Shown one piece after another: positions 25,585-34,197 of a stretch of 64,000 nucleotides of DNA (the first letter of the stretch is position 1; each line of letters opens with the position of its first letter). The position numbers and the translations under genes were made by a program. The DNA lies in NCBI GenBank assembly GCA_947085405.1, contig CAMTWO010000016.1, positions 1 through 64,000 of the forward strand. The letters run 5' to 3'. The stretch is from JASEGV01 sp947085405 (GTDB lineage Bacteria > Bacteroidota > Ignavibacteria > UBA10030 > BY39). The notes under the pieces are model-generated. The model made no database searches. It was not told the origin of the DNA and was given only the letters and a program-made list of their open reading frames with translations.

Positions 25585-27213
25585 TTAGTACATATCGCCG
25601 TGCGGCATATAGGGCATCGGAGCTTTTTCTTTTTCCGGCTTTTCAACTATTGTAGCTTCAGTTGTAAGCAATAATCCGGCTACACTTGCTGCGTTTTCGA
25701 GCGCAATTCGTGTAACTTTGGTCGGATCGATTACACCAGCTTTGATAAGATTTTCAAATTTTTCCGTTTGCGCGTTAAATCCAAAATCGTCCTTACCTTC
25801 TTTTACTTTATTAATAATAACTGAACCTTCTTGTCCGGCATTATTAACGATCCAACGAATTGGTTCTTCGAGTGAACGTCGGATAATTTCCACGCCTATT
25901 TGCTGGTCTTCGTTTGCTAATTTAAGACCATCTAATTTAACTGCTGCTCTTAAATATGCAACACCGCCACCGGGAACAATACCTTCTTCAACTGCTGCAC
26001 GAGTAGCATGAAGTGCATCTTCGACGCGGGCTTTCTTTTCTTTCATTTCAACTTCTGTTGCAGCGCCAACTTTTAGAACTGCCACACCACCTGAAAGTTT
26101 TGCAAGACGTTCTTGCAGTTTCTCTTTATCGTAATCAGATGTTGTCTTGTCGATTTGATTCTTAATCTCGTTGATGCGTTTTTTAATTTCATCTGCCTCG
26201 CCTGCACCTTCGACGATTGTAGTGTTATCTTTATCAACAGTAATTCTCTTTGCTTTTCCGAGGAGCGAAAGTTGTGTATTCTCTAATTTGAAGCCTTTCT
26301 CTTCGGCAATTACTTGACCACCTGTTAATACTGCGATATCTTCTAACATTGCTTTTCTGCGATCGCCAAAACCGGGAGATTTAATTGCACAAACACGGAG
26401 AGTTCCGCGTAATCTGTTCACAACTAATGTAGCCAATGCTTCACCTTCAATGTCTTCAGCGATAATAACTAGTGAGCGTCCAGATTGAGCAATTTTTTCG
26501 AGTATCGGAAGAAGGTCTTTCATAACACTAATTTTTTTATCGTAAATTAAAATGAAAGGTTCTTCTAATTCAGCTTCCATCGTTTCGGCATTCGTTACGA
26601 AGTAAGGCGAAAGATAGCCGCGATCGAACTGCATACCTTCGACCCACTCAACAATTGTTTCAGTGCTTTTTGCTTCTTCCACAGTGATGACACCATCTTT
26701 ACCAACTTTTTCCATAGCATCGGCAATTAACTTACCAATAGTGTGGTCGTTGTTTGCTGAAATCGAACCGACTTGCTCAATTTTCTTGCGATCATCACCA
26801 ACGGTTTGGCTTAACGATTTCAAACCTTCGATAACTTTTTGAACCGCTATATCGATACCGCGTTTCAAATCCATCGGATTGGCGCCTGCGGTTACATTCT
26901 TCATACCTTCGCGAACTATTGCTTGTGCTAATACGGTTGCTGTTGTCGTTCCGTCGCCTGCAACATCTGAGGTTTTGCTGGCAACTTCACGAACCATCTG
27001 AGCGCCCATATTTTCGACTGCATCTTCGAGTTCGATTTCTTTTGCAACGGTAACTCCGTCCTTTGTAATTGTCGGTGCACCGAATTTTTTATCTATCACA
27101 ACATTGCGTCCTTTAGGACCCAATGTAACTTTGACTGCATCAGCTAATTTATCGACACCGCGTTTTAACGCAGCGCGAGCTTCTGAATCATAAGAAATTA
27201 TTTTTACTGCCAT
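25585..27213 (-). CDS. groEL: Chaperonin GroEL
   Basis: 60-kDa chaperonin subunit; the double ring folds proteins with ATP and GroES. The N-terminus KIISYDSEARAALKRGVDKL, the nucleotide motif VAGDGTTTATVLA (about 84-96) and KVGAATEVEMKEKKARVEDAL are canonical. The C-terminal tail is PMPYMPHGDMY, without the long GGM repeats of proteobacteria, as is usual in this group. 542 residues is full length. groES lies 28 bases upstream, and a terminator closes the operon. Confidence 0.98.
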   Translation of the reverse strand: MAVKIISYDSEARAALKRGVDKLADAVKVTLGPKGRNVVIDKKFGAPTITKDGVTVAKEIELEDAVENMGAQMVREVASKTSDVAGDGTTTATVLAQAIVREGMKNVTAGANPMDLKRGIDIAVQKVIEGLKSLSQTVGDDRKKIEQVGSISANNDHTIGKLIADAMEKVGKDGVITVEEAKSTETIVEWVEGMQFDRGYLSPYFVTNAETMEAELEEPFILIYDKKISVMKDLLPILEKIAQSGRSLVIIAEDIEGEALATLVVNRLRGTLRVCAIKSPGFGDRRKAMLEDIAVLTGGQVIAEEKGFKLENTQLSLLGKAKRITVDKDNTTIVEGAGEADEIKKRINEIKNQIDKTTSDYDKEKLQERLAKLSGGVAVLKVGAATEVEMKEKKARVEDALHATRAAVEEGIVPGGGVAYLRAAVKLDGLKLANEDQQIGVEIIRRSLEEPIRWIVNNAGQEGSVIINKVKEGKDDFGFNAQTEKFENLIKAGVIDPTKVTRIALENAASVAGLLLTTEATIVEKPEKEKAPMPYMPHGDMY

Positions 27214-27241
27214 ATTATCTTCTCCTTTTTTTGTTCAATTA

Positions 27242-27526
27242 TTAAACGATTCCGAATAAATCGGATTCACGCATTATCAAATAATCTTCACCTTTGATTG
27301 TTACTTCGGTGCCTGAGTATTTGCCATATAAAACTTTATCGCCAACTTTTACTTCCATTGGTTGAATTTTTCCATCGTCGCCTTTCTTACCAGGACCAAC
27401 TGCTACAATTGTTCCAACTACTGGTTTTTCTTTGGCTGTATCCGGTAATATAATTCCACCCTTTGTTTTCTCATCTGCAACTTCGGGTTTAACTACAACT
27501 CGGTCTGCTAATGGTTTTATTTCCAT
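27242..27526 (-). CDS. groES: Co-chaperonin GroES
   Basis: 94-residue 10-kDa lid of the chaperonin cage. It has the N-terminal PLADRVVVKP, the mobile loop EKTKGGIILPDTAKEKP (about 20-36) and the typical end KGEDYLIMRESDLFGIV. An AAGGAGAC ribosome-binding site lies upstream. It is the first gene of the operon under a CIRCE operator. Confidence 0.97.
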   Translation of the reverse strand: MEIKPLADRVVVKPEVADEKTKGGIILPDTAKEKPVVGTIVAVGPGKKGDDGKIQPMEVKVGDKVLYGKYSGTEVTIKGEDYLIMRESDLFGIV

Positions 27527-27582
27527 GTTTGTCTCCTTTAAAAATGATTTTTAATGTTATAACCTTGTTATTTTTCAATGAA

Positions 27583-27609
27583 TTAGCACTCCTTATATAA
27601 GAGTGCTAA
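27583..27609 (-). promoter_or_regulatory. CIRCE operator (HrcA site) of groESL
   Basis: The inverted repeat TTAGCACTC-N9-GAGTGCTAA matches the CIRCE consensus exactly. It lies directly downstream of the -10 box, so HrcA bound here would block transcription until heat shock. hrcA itself is not in this window. Confidence 0.97.
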
Positions 27610-27610
27610 C

Positions 27611-27638
27611 AATATAAGAATTTTTTCTTAAATATCAA
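27611..27638 (-). promoter_or_regulatory. groESL promoter
   Basis: Minus strand TTGATA (27638-27633), 16-base spacer and TATATT (27616-27611), with the CIRCE operator two bases further on. This is the usual arrangement for HrcA-controlled vegetative promoters. Confidence 0.7.
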
Positions 27639-27684
27639 ATATCTGGAATATTTAGTATATTGTAAGAAAATAATAAGGCTAAAA

Positions 27685-27882
27685 ATGAAAAAAATTTATC
27701 GGTCGATGACTAATAATAAGATAGCCGGGATATGCGGTGGTATAGGAGAAATAATTGATATTGATCCAACAATAATCCGATTGATAGTAATAGTGCTTAC
27801 ACTGATGACAGGAATATTCCCATTTGTGATCGGGTATCTATTAGCTTGGTGGATTGTTCCCGTCAAATCGGATTTGAAATGA
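27685..27882 (+). CDS. PspC-domain membrane protein
   Basis: 65 residues that are almost wholly a PspC domain: KIYRSMTNNKIAGICGGIGEIIDIDPTIIRL followed by one long hydrophobic helix (about 31-57). Family members act in the phage-shock envelope stress response, or in toxin-like pairs with PspB, but no other psp gene is seen here. Its stop overlaps the ATG of a 43-codon gene by four bases. It diverges from groESL. Confidence 0.88.
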   Translation: MKKIYRSMTNNKIAGICGGIGEIIDIDPTIIRLIVIVLTLMTGIFPFVIGYLLAWWIVPVKSDLK

Positions 27883-28010
27883 AGTGGTTGTTCAAATTGA
27901 TTACTTTTCCAATTTGGTTTCCGATAAAAATACTATGGACCTTTTTTAAAATAATTGTTACAATTTTAGCACTCGTATTGATTGCATATTTAGTATTAAA
28001 CTTAATCTGA
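27879..28010 (+). CDS. 43-residue hydrophobic peptide coupled to the PspC gene
   Basis: A short reading frame starts at the ATG inside the PspC stop (ATGA overlap) and ends at TGA 28008-28010. The peptide begins MKWLFKLITFPIWFPIKIL and continues as one strongly hydrophobic helix ending YLVLNLI, with three of its four Lys in the first 17 residues, so a single-pass inner-membrane peptide is predicted. The four-base overlap and the composition support translation. No family is recognised. A function alongside the PspC protein is inferred from coupling only. Confidence 0.6.
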   Translation: MKWLFKLITFPIWFPIKILWTFFKIIVTILALVLIAYLVLNLI

Positions 28011-28024
28011 TGTGATTTTTGATT

Positions 28025-28052
28025 TTGCAATTAAACATATTTTATTTATATT
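28025..28052 (+). promoter_or_regulatory. Promoter for the tRNA-Gly/tRNA-Val transcript
   Basis: TTGCAA (28025-28030), 16-base spacer and TATATT (28047-28052), with a likely start near 28059 and about 35 bases of leader to be removed by RNase P before tRNA-Gly. Confidence 0.45.
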
Positions 28053-28094
28053 AACAGTGCATTTTTGATTCACCGCTTTTCGTTTTGATGAAAT

Positions 28095-28166
28095 GCGGGC
28101 GTAATTCAGTGGTAGAATGTCAGCTTCCCAAGCTGGACGTCGCCGGTTCGAACCCGGTCGCCCGCT
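28095..28166 (+). tRNA. tRNA-Gly (CCC)
   Basis: A full cloverleaf folds: acceptor GCGGGCG/CGCCCGC, D arm ATTC/GAAT, anticodon arm TCAGC-TTCCCAA-GCTGG with anticodon CCC, five-base variable loop, T arm GCCGG-TTCGAAC-CCGGT and discriminator U73 as expected for bacterial tRNA-Gly. CCA is not encoded. It reads GGG codons. Confidence 0.95.
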
Positions 28167-28200
28167 CAACTGAAATTAGAAATGATAAAATGTAAAAACT

Positions 28201-28275
28201 GGACGCTTAGCTCAGCTGGTTCAGAGCGCCGCCCTTACAAGGCGGAGGTCGCAGGTTCGATCCCCGCAGCGTCCA
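28201..28275 (+). tRNA. tRNA-Val (TAC)
   Basis: Cloverleaf with acceptor GGACGCT/AGCGTCC, D arm GCTC/GAGC, anticodon arm CCGCC-CTTACAA-GGCGG with anticodon TAC, T arm GCAGG-TTCGATC-CCCGC and discriminator A73. CCA is not encoded (CAAAT follows). It is 34 bases behind tRNA-Gly and probably shares its transcript. Confidence 0.95.
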
Positions 28276-28280
28276 CAAAT

Positions 28281-28478
28281 ATGTTCTACACGGACATATT
28301 GTGGAGTGATTAAAAAAATATTTACTACGTTAGACATACACACGATTTAAACCAACGACTCGAATACCTTAACAACGCACGTTCGGACTTTACCAAACCA
28401 CGTATTCACTGGAGGTAATTTTTTTTTGAAGAATTTCAGACAAAAACCGATGCAGCTCGTCATGAAAAAAAAACCTGA
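28281..28478 (+). pseudogene. Decayed GIY-YIG nuclease-like gene
   Basis: A single reading frame from ATG 28281 to TGA 28476-28478 carries two internal stops (TAA at 28311 and TAA at 28416) but otherwise reads like a small GIY-YIG protein. Segments are MFYTDILWSD, then NIYYVRHTHDLNQRLEYLNN, DFTKPRIHW and FFFEEFQTKTDAARHEKK. In intact members the second segment is usually YYVG(H/Y)TxDLxxRLxEHN, so the catalytic Gly is also lost (Arg). The C-terminal end is shorter than normal. It starts six bases after tRNA-Val, a common insertion point for foreign DNA. Confidence 0.8.
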
Positions 28479-28482
28479 TGGT

Positions 28483-28516
28483 AAAAAAAAGGGACAACTA
28501 AAATATTAGTTGTCCC
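28483..28516 (-). terminator. Terminator of the octaheme cytochrome gene
   Basis: GGGACAACTAA (28491-28501) pairs with TTAGTTGTCCC (28506-28516) over a four-base loop. Reading the minus strand, eight T residues follow. It lies 24 bases past the cytochrome stop codon. Confidence 0.92.
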
Positions 28517-28540
28517 TCGAAAAATATATACCAGTTGTGC

Positions 28541-30121
28541 TTATTTCATCAACAACATCTTCTTGGTTTGATTGTACTGGTCAGTATCAAGTCGATATAT
28601 ATAAACACCGGTTGCTACTAATTTACCGCTGGCATCAGTACCATTCCATGTTGCTTGATGCTCACCGGCTGCATATTTTGCATCCGCAATTGTATTTATC
28701 AAACGTCCATCAATATCGAAGATAGTAATCTTCACATTCGATTCTGTCGGTAATCCAAATTTAATCATAGTACTTGGGTTGAATGGGTTTGGATAATTTT
28801 GTTTGAGATACCAAGCGCTCGGGATGTTTTTATCATCGCCAACATTGGTGATGATGATGGTTTTCGAGTGCATGCCAGTTGCATGACCCGAAGCCCATGT
28901 TAGATCTTTAGTCGTATGGCAACCTAAACAGGCAAAATCGAGTGTGTGTGCGACTATGCTATCTGTGGGAATATTAACTCTCAAATTGGCAGATGTATCG
29001 AACATAGCTGGTTGAGTATTGTATGGTTGGTATCGGTTAACAGGATTTACATTGATCTTCCACATATGCGATGCCTGATCGCCACGATTAGTATTTTGCC
29101 TTACAGCAGTAAGTCCAATATAAGGCATGTGGCAATCGTTACACGATGTGTGTGGTTGTATGGGGTTACCATCTTTTATGATATTGATTGCTTTACCTGT
29201 ATGGCAAGGACCACAAGTCTTTGCAGTCGATTTTAAACCGCCTCTGTCGTAAACTGTACTCTTGTGAGGATCATGACATGTTACGCAAGTCATATTTGCT
29301 GAACGTCGATGTTTAGTGAAAATCATTTGATCGTATTGTTCGCGATGATCTAAAAATAGTCTATCAGTTCTTATTGGAATCCTCAAACCAAGACCTCGAG
29401 CGTGACAAGTTTTGCATCCATCAAATCCATCTTTTGGAGGTTTAATAGATGTGGTAGTAGTATGAGCTTTTGAAGGACCATGACAGCCTTCGCATTGCAC
29501 GCCAAACTCAAAGAAGGTCCCATCGAAGCCGGGTTTGTTTTCATAGCGATGTGGTGAATTAACGGCATCGTATTTTTTCCAACCAGTTGTATGACAACCA
29601 CCACAAGTGTAAAGTAATCCAGTAGTATCTGTTCTCAATGAAAAAGTGCGATTTGAAACGTTGGCAGCATTATAAGCACTAAAAGTTTTTGGATTTCCCA
29701 GTATATTTGTACCTAAATTAAACTGGGCTTTTGTCCCTTCAAAAATCCAACCATTTTTGTTCATCCAACGCGCCTTCCATCCAAAACCACCTATCATATA
29801 TGAAACACTCGAATCTTGATACAAATCATCATAACGATATCCGAGAGCTAAAGCTTCCGGTGCAAGTGGAACGCCGTATTCATTTGTCCCGGTTGGGAAT
29901 GGGCGATATACTCTGTCAACTCCAACTTTAGTTGTGTCGATTTTTTGAATTTTCCAAGGGTGTCCTGATTTGTTAAACTCTGCAAGGTCGATTGGTTTGA
30001 TAAATGTGTGGCATCCGAAACATGCAGCTTTCCCTGCGTAATCGGGCCACGTAGCTTGACTATTCGCATCTGAAAAAGCGAATAAAAAAATTAAGATAAA
30101 TATAGTTGTAAAAATCTTCAT
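28541..30121 (-). CDS. Secreted octaheme c-type cytochrome with T9SS sorting domain
   Basis: 526 residues: a signal peptide (about 1-22), then eight CXXCH heme sites with first Cys at 34, 173, 210, 236, 279, 303, 327 and 398, and a C-terminal T9SS domain (about 436-526) with YPNPFNP at 443-449 and the end KKMLLMK. A multiheme cytochrome with this tail should reach the outer surface, so a role in extracellular electron transfer or a surface reductase is plausible. The long heme-free stretch between sites 1 and 2 (38-172) is unusual and may be a separate domain. AGGAGG lies six bases before the ATG. It has its own promoter and terminator, so it is a single-gene unit. Confidence 0.92.
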   Translation of the reverse strand: MKIFTTIFILIFLFAFSDANSQATWPDYAGKAACFGCHTFIKPIDLAEFNKSGHPWKIQKIDTTKVGVDRVYRPFPTGTNEYGVPLAPEALALGYRYDDLYQDSSVSYMIGGFGWKARWMNKNGWIFEGTKAQFNLGTNILGNPKTFSAYNAANVSNRTFSLRTDTTGLLYTCGGCHTTGWKKYDAVNSPHRYENKPGFDGTFFEFGVQCEGCHGPSKAHTTTTSIKPPKDGFDGCKTCHARGLGLRIPIRTDRLFLDHREQYDQMIFTKHRRSANMTCVTCHDPHKSTVYDRGGLKSTAKTCGPCHTGKAINIIKDGNPIQPHTSCNDCHMPYIGLTAVRQNTNRGDQASHMWKINVNPVNRYQPYNTQPAMFDTSANLRVNIPTDSIVAHTLDFACLGCHTTKDLTWASGHATGMHSKTIIITNVGDDKNIPSAWYLKQNYPNPFNPSTMIKFGLPTESNVKITIFDIDGRLINTIADAKYAAGEHQATWNGTDASGKLVATGVYIYRLDTDQYNQTKKMLLMK

Positions 30122-30437
30122 AAAAACCTCCTAGTTTTTTTAGACATAAAGTTATTTAATAATATTTTAATTTTATTTTTTATTACTTAAATAATACTAC
30201 ATCCATAACTTATCAAAAGCTATACTGACAAATTACAGCGGCAATATAACGAACTCATTATATAAAGTCAAGTATTATGCCACTATAACTCCCCTTTTTT
30301 CAAGTATTAGATTAAGGGCAAACCTATCAAATTGATTGAAAAACTGCGTTTTTACTATAAAAATAATTAATACCAGCAATTATCATTTCCAATTTTGAAC
30401 AAATGCAATTAACAAATTATTAATATCAATAAATTTA
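30122..30437. other. AT-rich spacer upstream of the cytochrome
   Basis: It holds the cytochrome promoter (30243-30271) and a leader of about 110 bases. The rest is AT-rich with no open frame, clear terminator or palindrome that I could support. Confidence 0.5.
30243..30271 (-). promoter_or_regulatory. Promoter of the octaheme cytochrome
   Basis: Minus strand TTGACT (30271-30266), exactly 17 bases and TATATT (30248-30243). The boxes and spacing are identical to the methylase promoter at 13076. Transcription should begin near 30236. Confidence 0.65.
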
Positions 30438-31622
30438 TTAGTCTTGTTTTCCTATTGGAAATCTTTTCCCTTTACTGTTTGGATAAAAACTCCCTGCATT
30501 CTTCAATGGTGAAGTACGATCAAGCGTATAATTTTTTTCAAGAATAAATAGCGGGTCCACAGACAAATTATCATTAATTCCCGTCAAGTCTTTGGTGAGC
30601 CGGTAGTTGCCCATTATATTATTCCAGAGGTTATTGTATGAAAACTCAACATTAACCGAATCACCATTCATCCAGAAACCAACTTGCGGACAAACCCATT
30701 CGTCGCGCCAGCCATTATTTGTAATTATATTGTTATAAATTTTACCCACAGCAGTGCTTTCCCAAACTGCGATACCACAATTCCCGTTTTTGTCAACGAC
30801 ATTGTTTGCTACTTCCATAGTCGATGAACCTGTAATTACAATTCCCCATCCCAAATTTTCAAACACGATGTTGTTTTTAACTATAGCACTTGAGTTTCCA
30901 AAAGTTCCAATTCCTTTCCAATAATATGAGACGCTGTTTTTCATGACAGTTGCATTTGCATCCCAGGTAATTCCTATTCCGACTCCCCTGCCTTGCTCAA
31001 TAACATTTTCTTGAATAAGAGCAGTTGCACCGCGATAAAGAGCAATCCCGTCCCAGCTATTGTTCCGGATGATGCATTTTTCGATGATCAATTCAGAATT
31101 TTCGCGACCGACGATTCCGGAAATACCGACTACGATATCATCTGAGTATTCCTCGTTATCTTTGACGTGAATATTTTTTATATGAACGATACTATTCTTC
31201 GTTACGATTCCCCCATTCGTAGCATTCGCATCTCTATCACGCTTACCACCGCTAATCGTTAAATTGCAAATCGATGAACCACTGCTATTCTGAAACAGGA
31301 AACCATAGCCGGCATTTGTGATAAGTTTTGTTTTGAAGGGACCGGCGCCCTTGATTACCACAGCTTTACCTTCGACAATAAAACCTGCAGTTGCTGTTAC
31401 ATTTGTATTATGTTGACTGCAATTACCGCACTCTTCTTCGATATACGATCGTGGAAGTGCTTTGAACTCACCCTCATAAATTAATATTGTATCACCATCA
31501 ACAGAAATATCAATTGCAGTTTGCAAACTTTCACCTTTTTTAACCTCGATGGTTCTGTTACCCGATAGAGTATTAGAGTGAATTAAGATAAGCGTTAATA
31601 CAAATATTATTAATTTTTTCAT
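30438..31622 (-). CDS. Secreted right-handed parallel beta-helix protein
   Basis: 394 residues with a signal peptide (about 1-20). The opening EVKKGESLQTAIDISVDGDTILI and the following run of N/G-rich rungs (NSSGSSICNLTISGG, NNSWDGIALYRGATALIQEN, ENLGWGIVITGSSTM) mark a pectin-lyase-like beta-helix of the NosD/DUF1565 kind. Polysaccharide lyases, binding proteins and surface proteins share this fold, and no catalytic residues are evident. A small insertion with CGNC (about 66-69) interrupts the first coils. No T9SS tail. It abuts the DUF2721 gene with no gap. Confidence 0.8.
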   Translation of the reverse strand: MKKLIIFVLTLILIHSNTLSGNRTIEVKKGESLQTAIDISVDGDTILIYEGEFKALPRSYIEEECGNCSQHNTNVTATAGFIVEGKAVVIKGAGPFKTKLITNAGYGFLFQNSSGSSICNLTISGGKRDRDANATNGGIVTKNSIVHIKNIHVKDNEEYSDDIVVGISGIVGRENSELIIEKCIIRNNSWDGIALYRGATALIQENVIEQGRGVGIGITWDANATVMKNSVSYYWKGIGTFGNSSAIVKNNIVFENLGWGIVITGSSTMEVANNVVDKNGNCGIAVWESTAVGKIYNNIITNNGWRDEWVCPQVGFWMNGDSVNVEFSYNNLWNNIMGNYRLTKDLTGINDNLSVDPLFILEKNYTLDRTSPLKNAGSFYPNSKGKRFPIGKQD

Positions 31623-32102
31623 TTACTCCTCAGCCTGAGTTTCAAGTTTAATTACCTTGTAAGCTTTTAAAATATCTCTCCCAAAGAAAAGTAATCCAAT
31701 CAGAACCGAAACCAGTCCGATTAAGAAGGAAAATATTGGTAAGATTTGTACAAATTCGTGCGGGATGAAAAAGAACAAAGCTATTAGGAGAGATGTTAGA
31801 ACAAAAAATATAGCCCCAATGATTTCGAAAAGGATAGCATTACGCAAAATGAAGGCGCGTGTTGTAAGCTCCTGCATTTGTTGGCGGACGCTGTGGAATC
31901 TGATATTTTCCGAGTAATCCAATTCTTTCCCGGAAACTAATTGTTTCTGTAAACGGCGTCGTTCATCGTTCAATAATCGAATGCGATTTACAATAAATGA
32001 ATACCGGTTTTGAAGCCCCAGAAGAATTAGCCCGCAGCTTGAAATCATTATTGCCGGGGCTAAAATTGCTTGAATGATCTGTGTAGCAGAAATATCGAAC
32101 AT
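31623..32102 (-). CDS. DUF2721-family membrane protein
   Basis: 159 residues. Helices at about 9-28, 88-112 and 118-142 flank a charged cytoplasmic segment (NRIRLLNDERRRLQKQL) that is the signature of the DUF2721 family. The function of the family is unknown. It lies 23 bases downstream of metG and directly before the beta-helix gene, so all three may share a transcript. Confidence 0.82.
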   Translation of the reverse strand: MFDISATQIIQAILAPAIMISSCGLILLGLQNRYSFIVNRIRLLNDERRRLQKQLVSGKELDYSENIRFHSVRQQMQELTTRAFILRNAILFEIIGAIFFVLTSLLIALFFFIPHEFVQILPIFSFLIGLVSVLIGLLFFGRDILKAYKVIKLETQAEE

Positions 32103-32125
32103 CGGAATATATTTTTTATATAAAT

Positions 32126-34192
32126 TTATTTGACAATTGCACCGTCGGATATTTCTCCAGCGGTTGTTACAAAAACAAGTTTTCCATCAGTATCTGATGC
32201 AGCGAGCAGCATCCCTTGCGAGTCGGTTCCCATTAACTTTGTTGGTTGAAGATTTGCGACAACAATTATTTTTTTCCCTACCAAATCGGTCGGTTTATAA
32301 TGTTGAGCGATACCGGCAACCAACTGCCGTTTTTCAGCACCTAACGAAATCTGTAACTTTAGTAATTTTTCTGATTTTGGGACTTTCTCACATTCCACAA
32401 CGGTTGCAACGCGTAAATCGATTTTTTTAAAATCTTCAATCGTAATTGTAGGTTTAATTTCTACCACTTGAACATCTGAAGATTTGCTGGAAACGTTTAA
32501 TTTATCCAATTCTTTTTGTATAATTTCGTCTTCAATTTTAGTGAAGAGAATTTCAGGAATTCCTAATTTGGTACCCGGTTTTAATTCTAATTTTGCTGCG
32601 TTATTCCAACTGAAGTTTTCGCTAGTCGTCGGCAAATTAAACAATGAATGAATCCGTTGCGCCACACCGGGCATAACGGGTTGGAATAAAACAGAAAGTG
32701 TACGAACTGCCTGCAGGCAAAGGTTGATTGTTGTGGAACATCTTTCAGGATTATTCTTAATTGTTTTCCACGGTTCGCTATCGTTAAAATATTTATTTGC
32801 AGAACGGGCGAGGTTCATAGTTTCCAGTACCGCCTCACGGAATTTATATTGTTCAATTAAGTTACCCACAGTTTCGGGTTTGAGCGAAAGTTCATTCACG
32901 AAAGCAGTATCTGAATCGGAGAGTTCGTATAATTGAGGAACAACGCCATCAAAGTTTTTATGAACAAACGTGAGAGTGCGATTTACAAAGTTACCGAGGA
33001 TATCGGCTAACTCGTTGTTATGCTTGGCTTGAAAATCTTTCCAATAAAAATCGGCATCGCGTGATTCGGGCATATTAACCGCAAGAGCATATCGCAGCGA
33101 ATCGGCTGGATATTTTTCTAAAAATTCATCTACATCAACTCCCCATCCGCGGCTTTTCGAAAACTTTTGTCCTTCCAAATTCAAGAATTCATTCGCGGGT
33201 ACATTTGTAGGAAGTACATATTTAATATCGCTGTTATCGTTCCACGCCATCAACATTGCCGGAAAAACTATACAATGAAACACAACATTATCTTTTCCGA
33301 TAAATGCTACATACTTTGTATCTTCATTAGTCCAATAATCTTTCCACTTCTCGTTACCGTTCTTTTGCGACCACTCTTTTGTGCTTGAGATATAACCTAA
33401 CACTGCATCAAACCACACATACAGAACCTTATCCTTATAACCTTCTAACGGAACTTCTACGCCCCATTGCAAATCGCGTGTAACTGCCCGGTCTTGGAGA
33501 CCATCGTTGAACCAGCTTTGGCAATACTTAATAACATTATCGCGCCAACCGTCTTCGGAATTTTTTTCATCGATATAATCTTTGAGGCGTTGCTGATAAT
33601 CGCCAAGAGGAAAATACCAGTGCGAGGTTTCGCGCACAATCGGAGTATCGCCGCTGATTTTACTTTTCGGGTCGATCAAATCGGTCGGATTTAAAAAAGT
33701 GCCACATTTTTCGCACTGATCGCCACGGGCATCGGGTGCTTTACAAGTCGGGCAGGTTCCTTCTACATATCTATCAGGTAAAAACATTTTCGCTTTTTGG
33801 TCGTAAAGCTGCTTTTCAATTTTTTCCTTTAATATTCCAGCTTTGTGCATCTTTAAAAAAAATTCCTGTGCAGAAGAATGGTGCAGCGGAAGCGAAGTGC
33901 GTGAGTAATTATCGAAACTCATCCCGAATTTTTCGAAAGCTATTTTATTCAACTCGTGGTATCTATCTACGATTGCTTGAGGTGTGGTTTTCTCGTTTTC
34001 CGCAGTGATCGTAATAGGTACGCCGTGTTCATCGGAGCCACAGATAAAAAGTACATCACGTTTTTTTAATCTTTGATAACGGGCATAAATATCGGCTGGC
34101 AAATATGCACCGGCTAAATGACCTAAATGTATTTTACCATTTGCGTATGGTAACGCTGCGGTAATTAAAATTCTTTTATACTCTTTTTTCAT
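32126..34192 (-). CDS. metG: Methionyl-tRNA synthetase
   Basis: Charges initiator and elongator tRNA-Met. From the ATG at 34192 the protein has 688 residues. HLGH at 22-25 is the HIGH motif, four cysteines C147, C150, C160, C163 form the zinc knuckle, KFSKS at 343-347 is the KMSKS loop, and the C-terminal 110 residues are an EMAP/Trbp111-like OB domain. A frame from 34237 would add 15 residues but overlap ricT and lacks conservation, so the inner start is used; it leaves five bases after the ricT stop. holB-ricT-metG order is conserved in many bacteria. Confidence 0.96.
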   Translation of the reverse strand: MKKEYKRILITAALPYANGKIHLGHLAGAYLPADIYARYQRLKKRDVLFICGSDEHGVPITITAENEKTTPQAIVDRYHELNKIAFEKFGMSFDNYSRTSLPLHHSSAQEFFLKMHKAGILKEKIEKQLYDQKAKMFLPDRYVEGTCPTCKAPDARGDQCEKCGTFLNPTDLIDPKSKISGDTPIVRETSHWYFPLGDYQQRLKDYIDEKNSEDGWRDNVIKYCQSWFNDGLQDRAVTRDLQWGVEVPLEGYKDKVLYVWFDAVLGYISSTKEWSQKNGNEKWKDYWTNEDTKYVAFIGKDNVVFHCIVFPAMLMAWNDNSDIKYVLPTNVPANEFLNLEGQKFSKSRGWGVDVDEFLEKYPADSLRYALAVNMPESRDADFYWKDFQAKHNNELADILGNFVNRTLTFVHKNFDGVVPQLYELSDSDTAFVNELSLKPETVGNLIEQYKFREAVLETMNLARSANKYFNDSEPWKTIKNNPERCSTTINLCLQAVRTLSVLFQPVMPGVAQRIHSLFNLPTTSENFSWNNAAKLELKPGTKLGIPEILFTKIEDEIIQKELDKLNVSSKSSDVQVVEIKPTITIEDFKKIDLRVATVVECEKVPKSEKLLKLQISLGAEKRQLVAGIAQHYKPTDLVGKKIIVVANLQPTKLMGTDSQGMLLAASDTDGKLVFVTTAGEISDGAIVK

Positions 34193-34197
34193 TTGAT

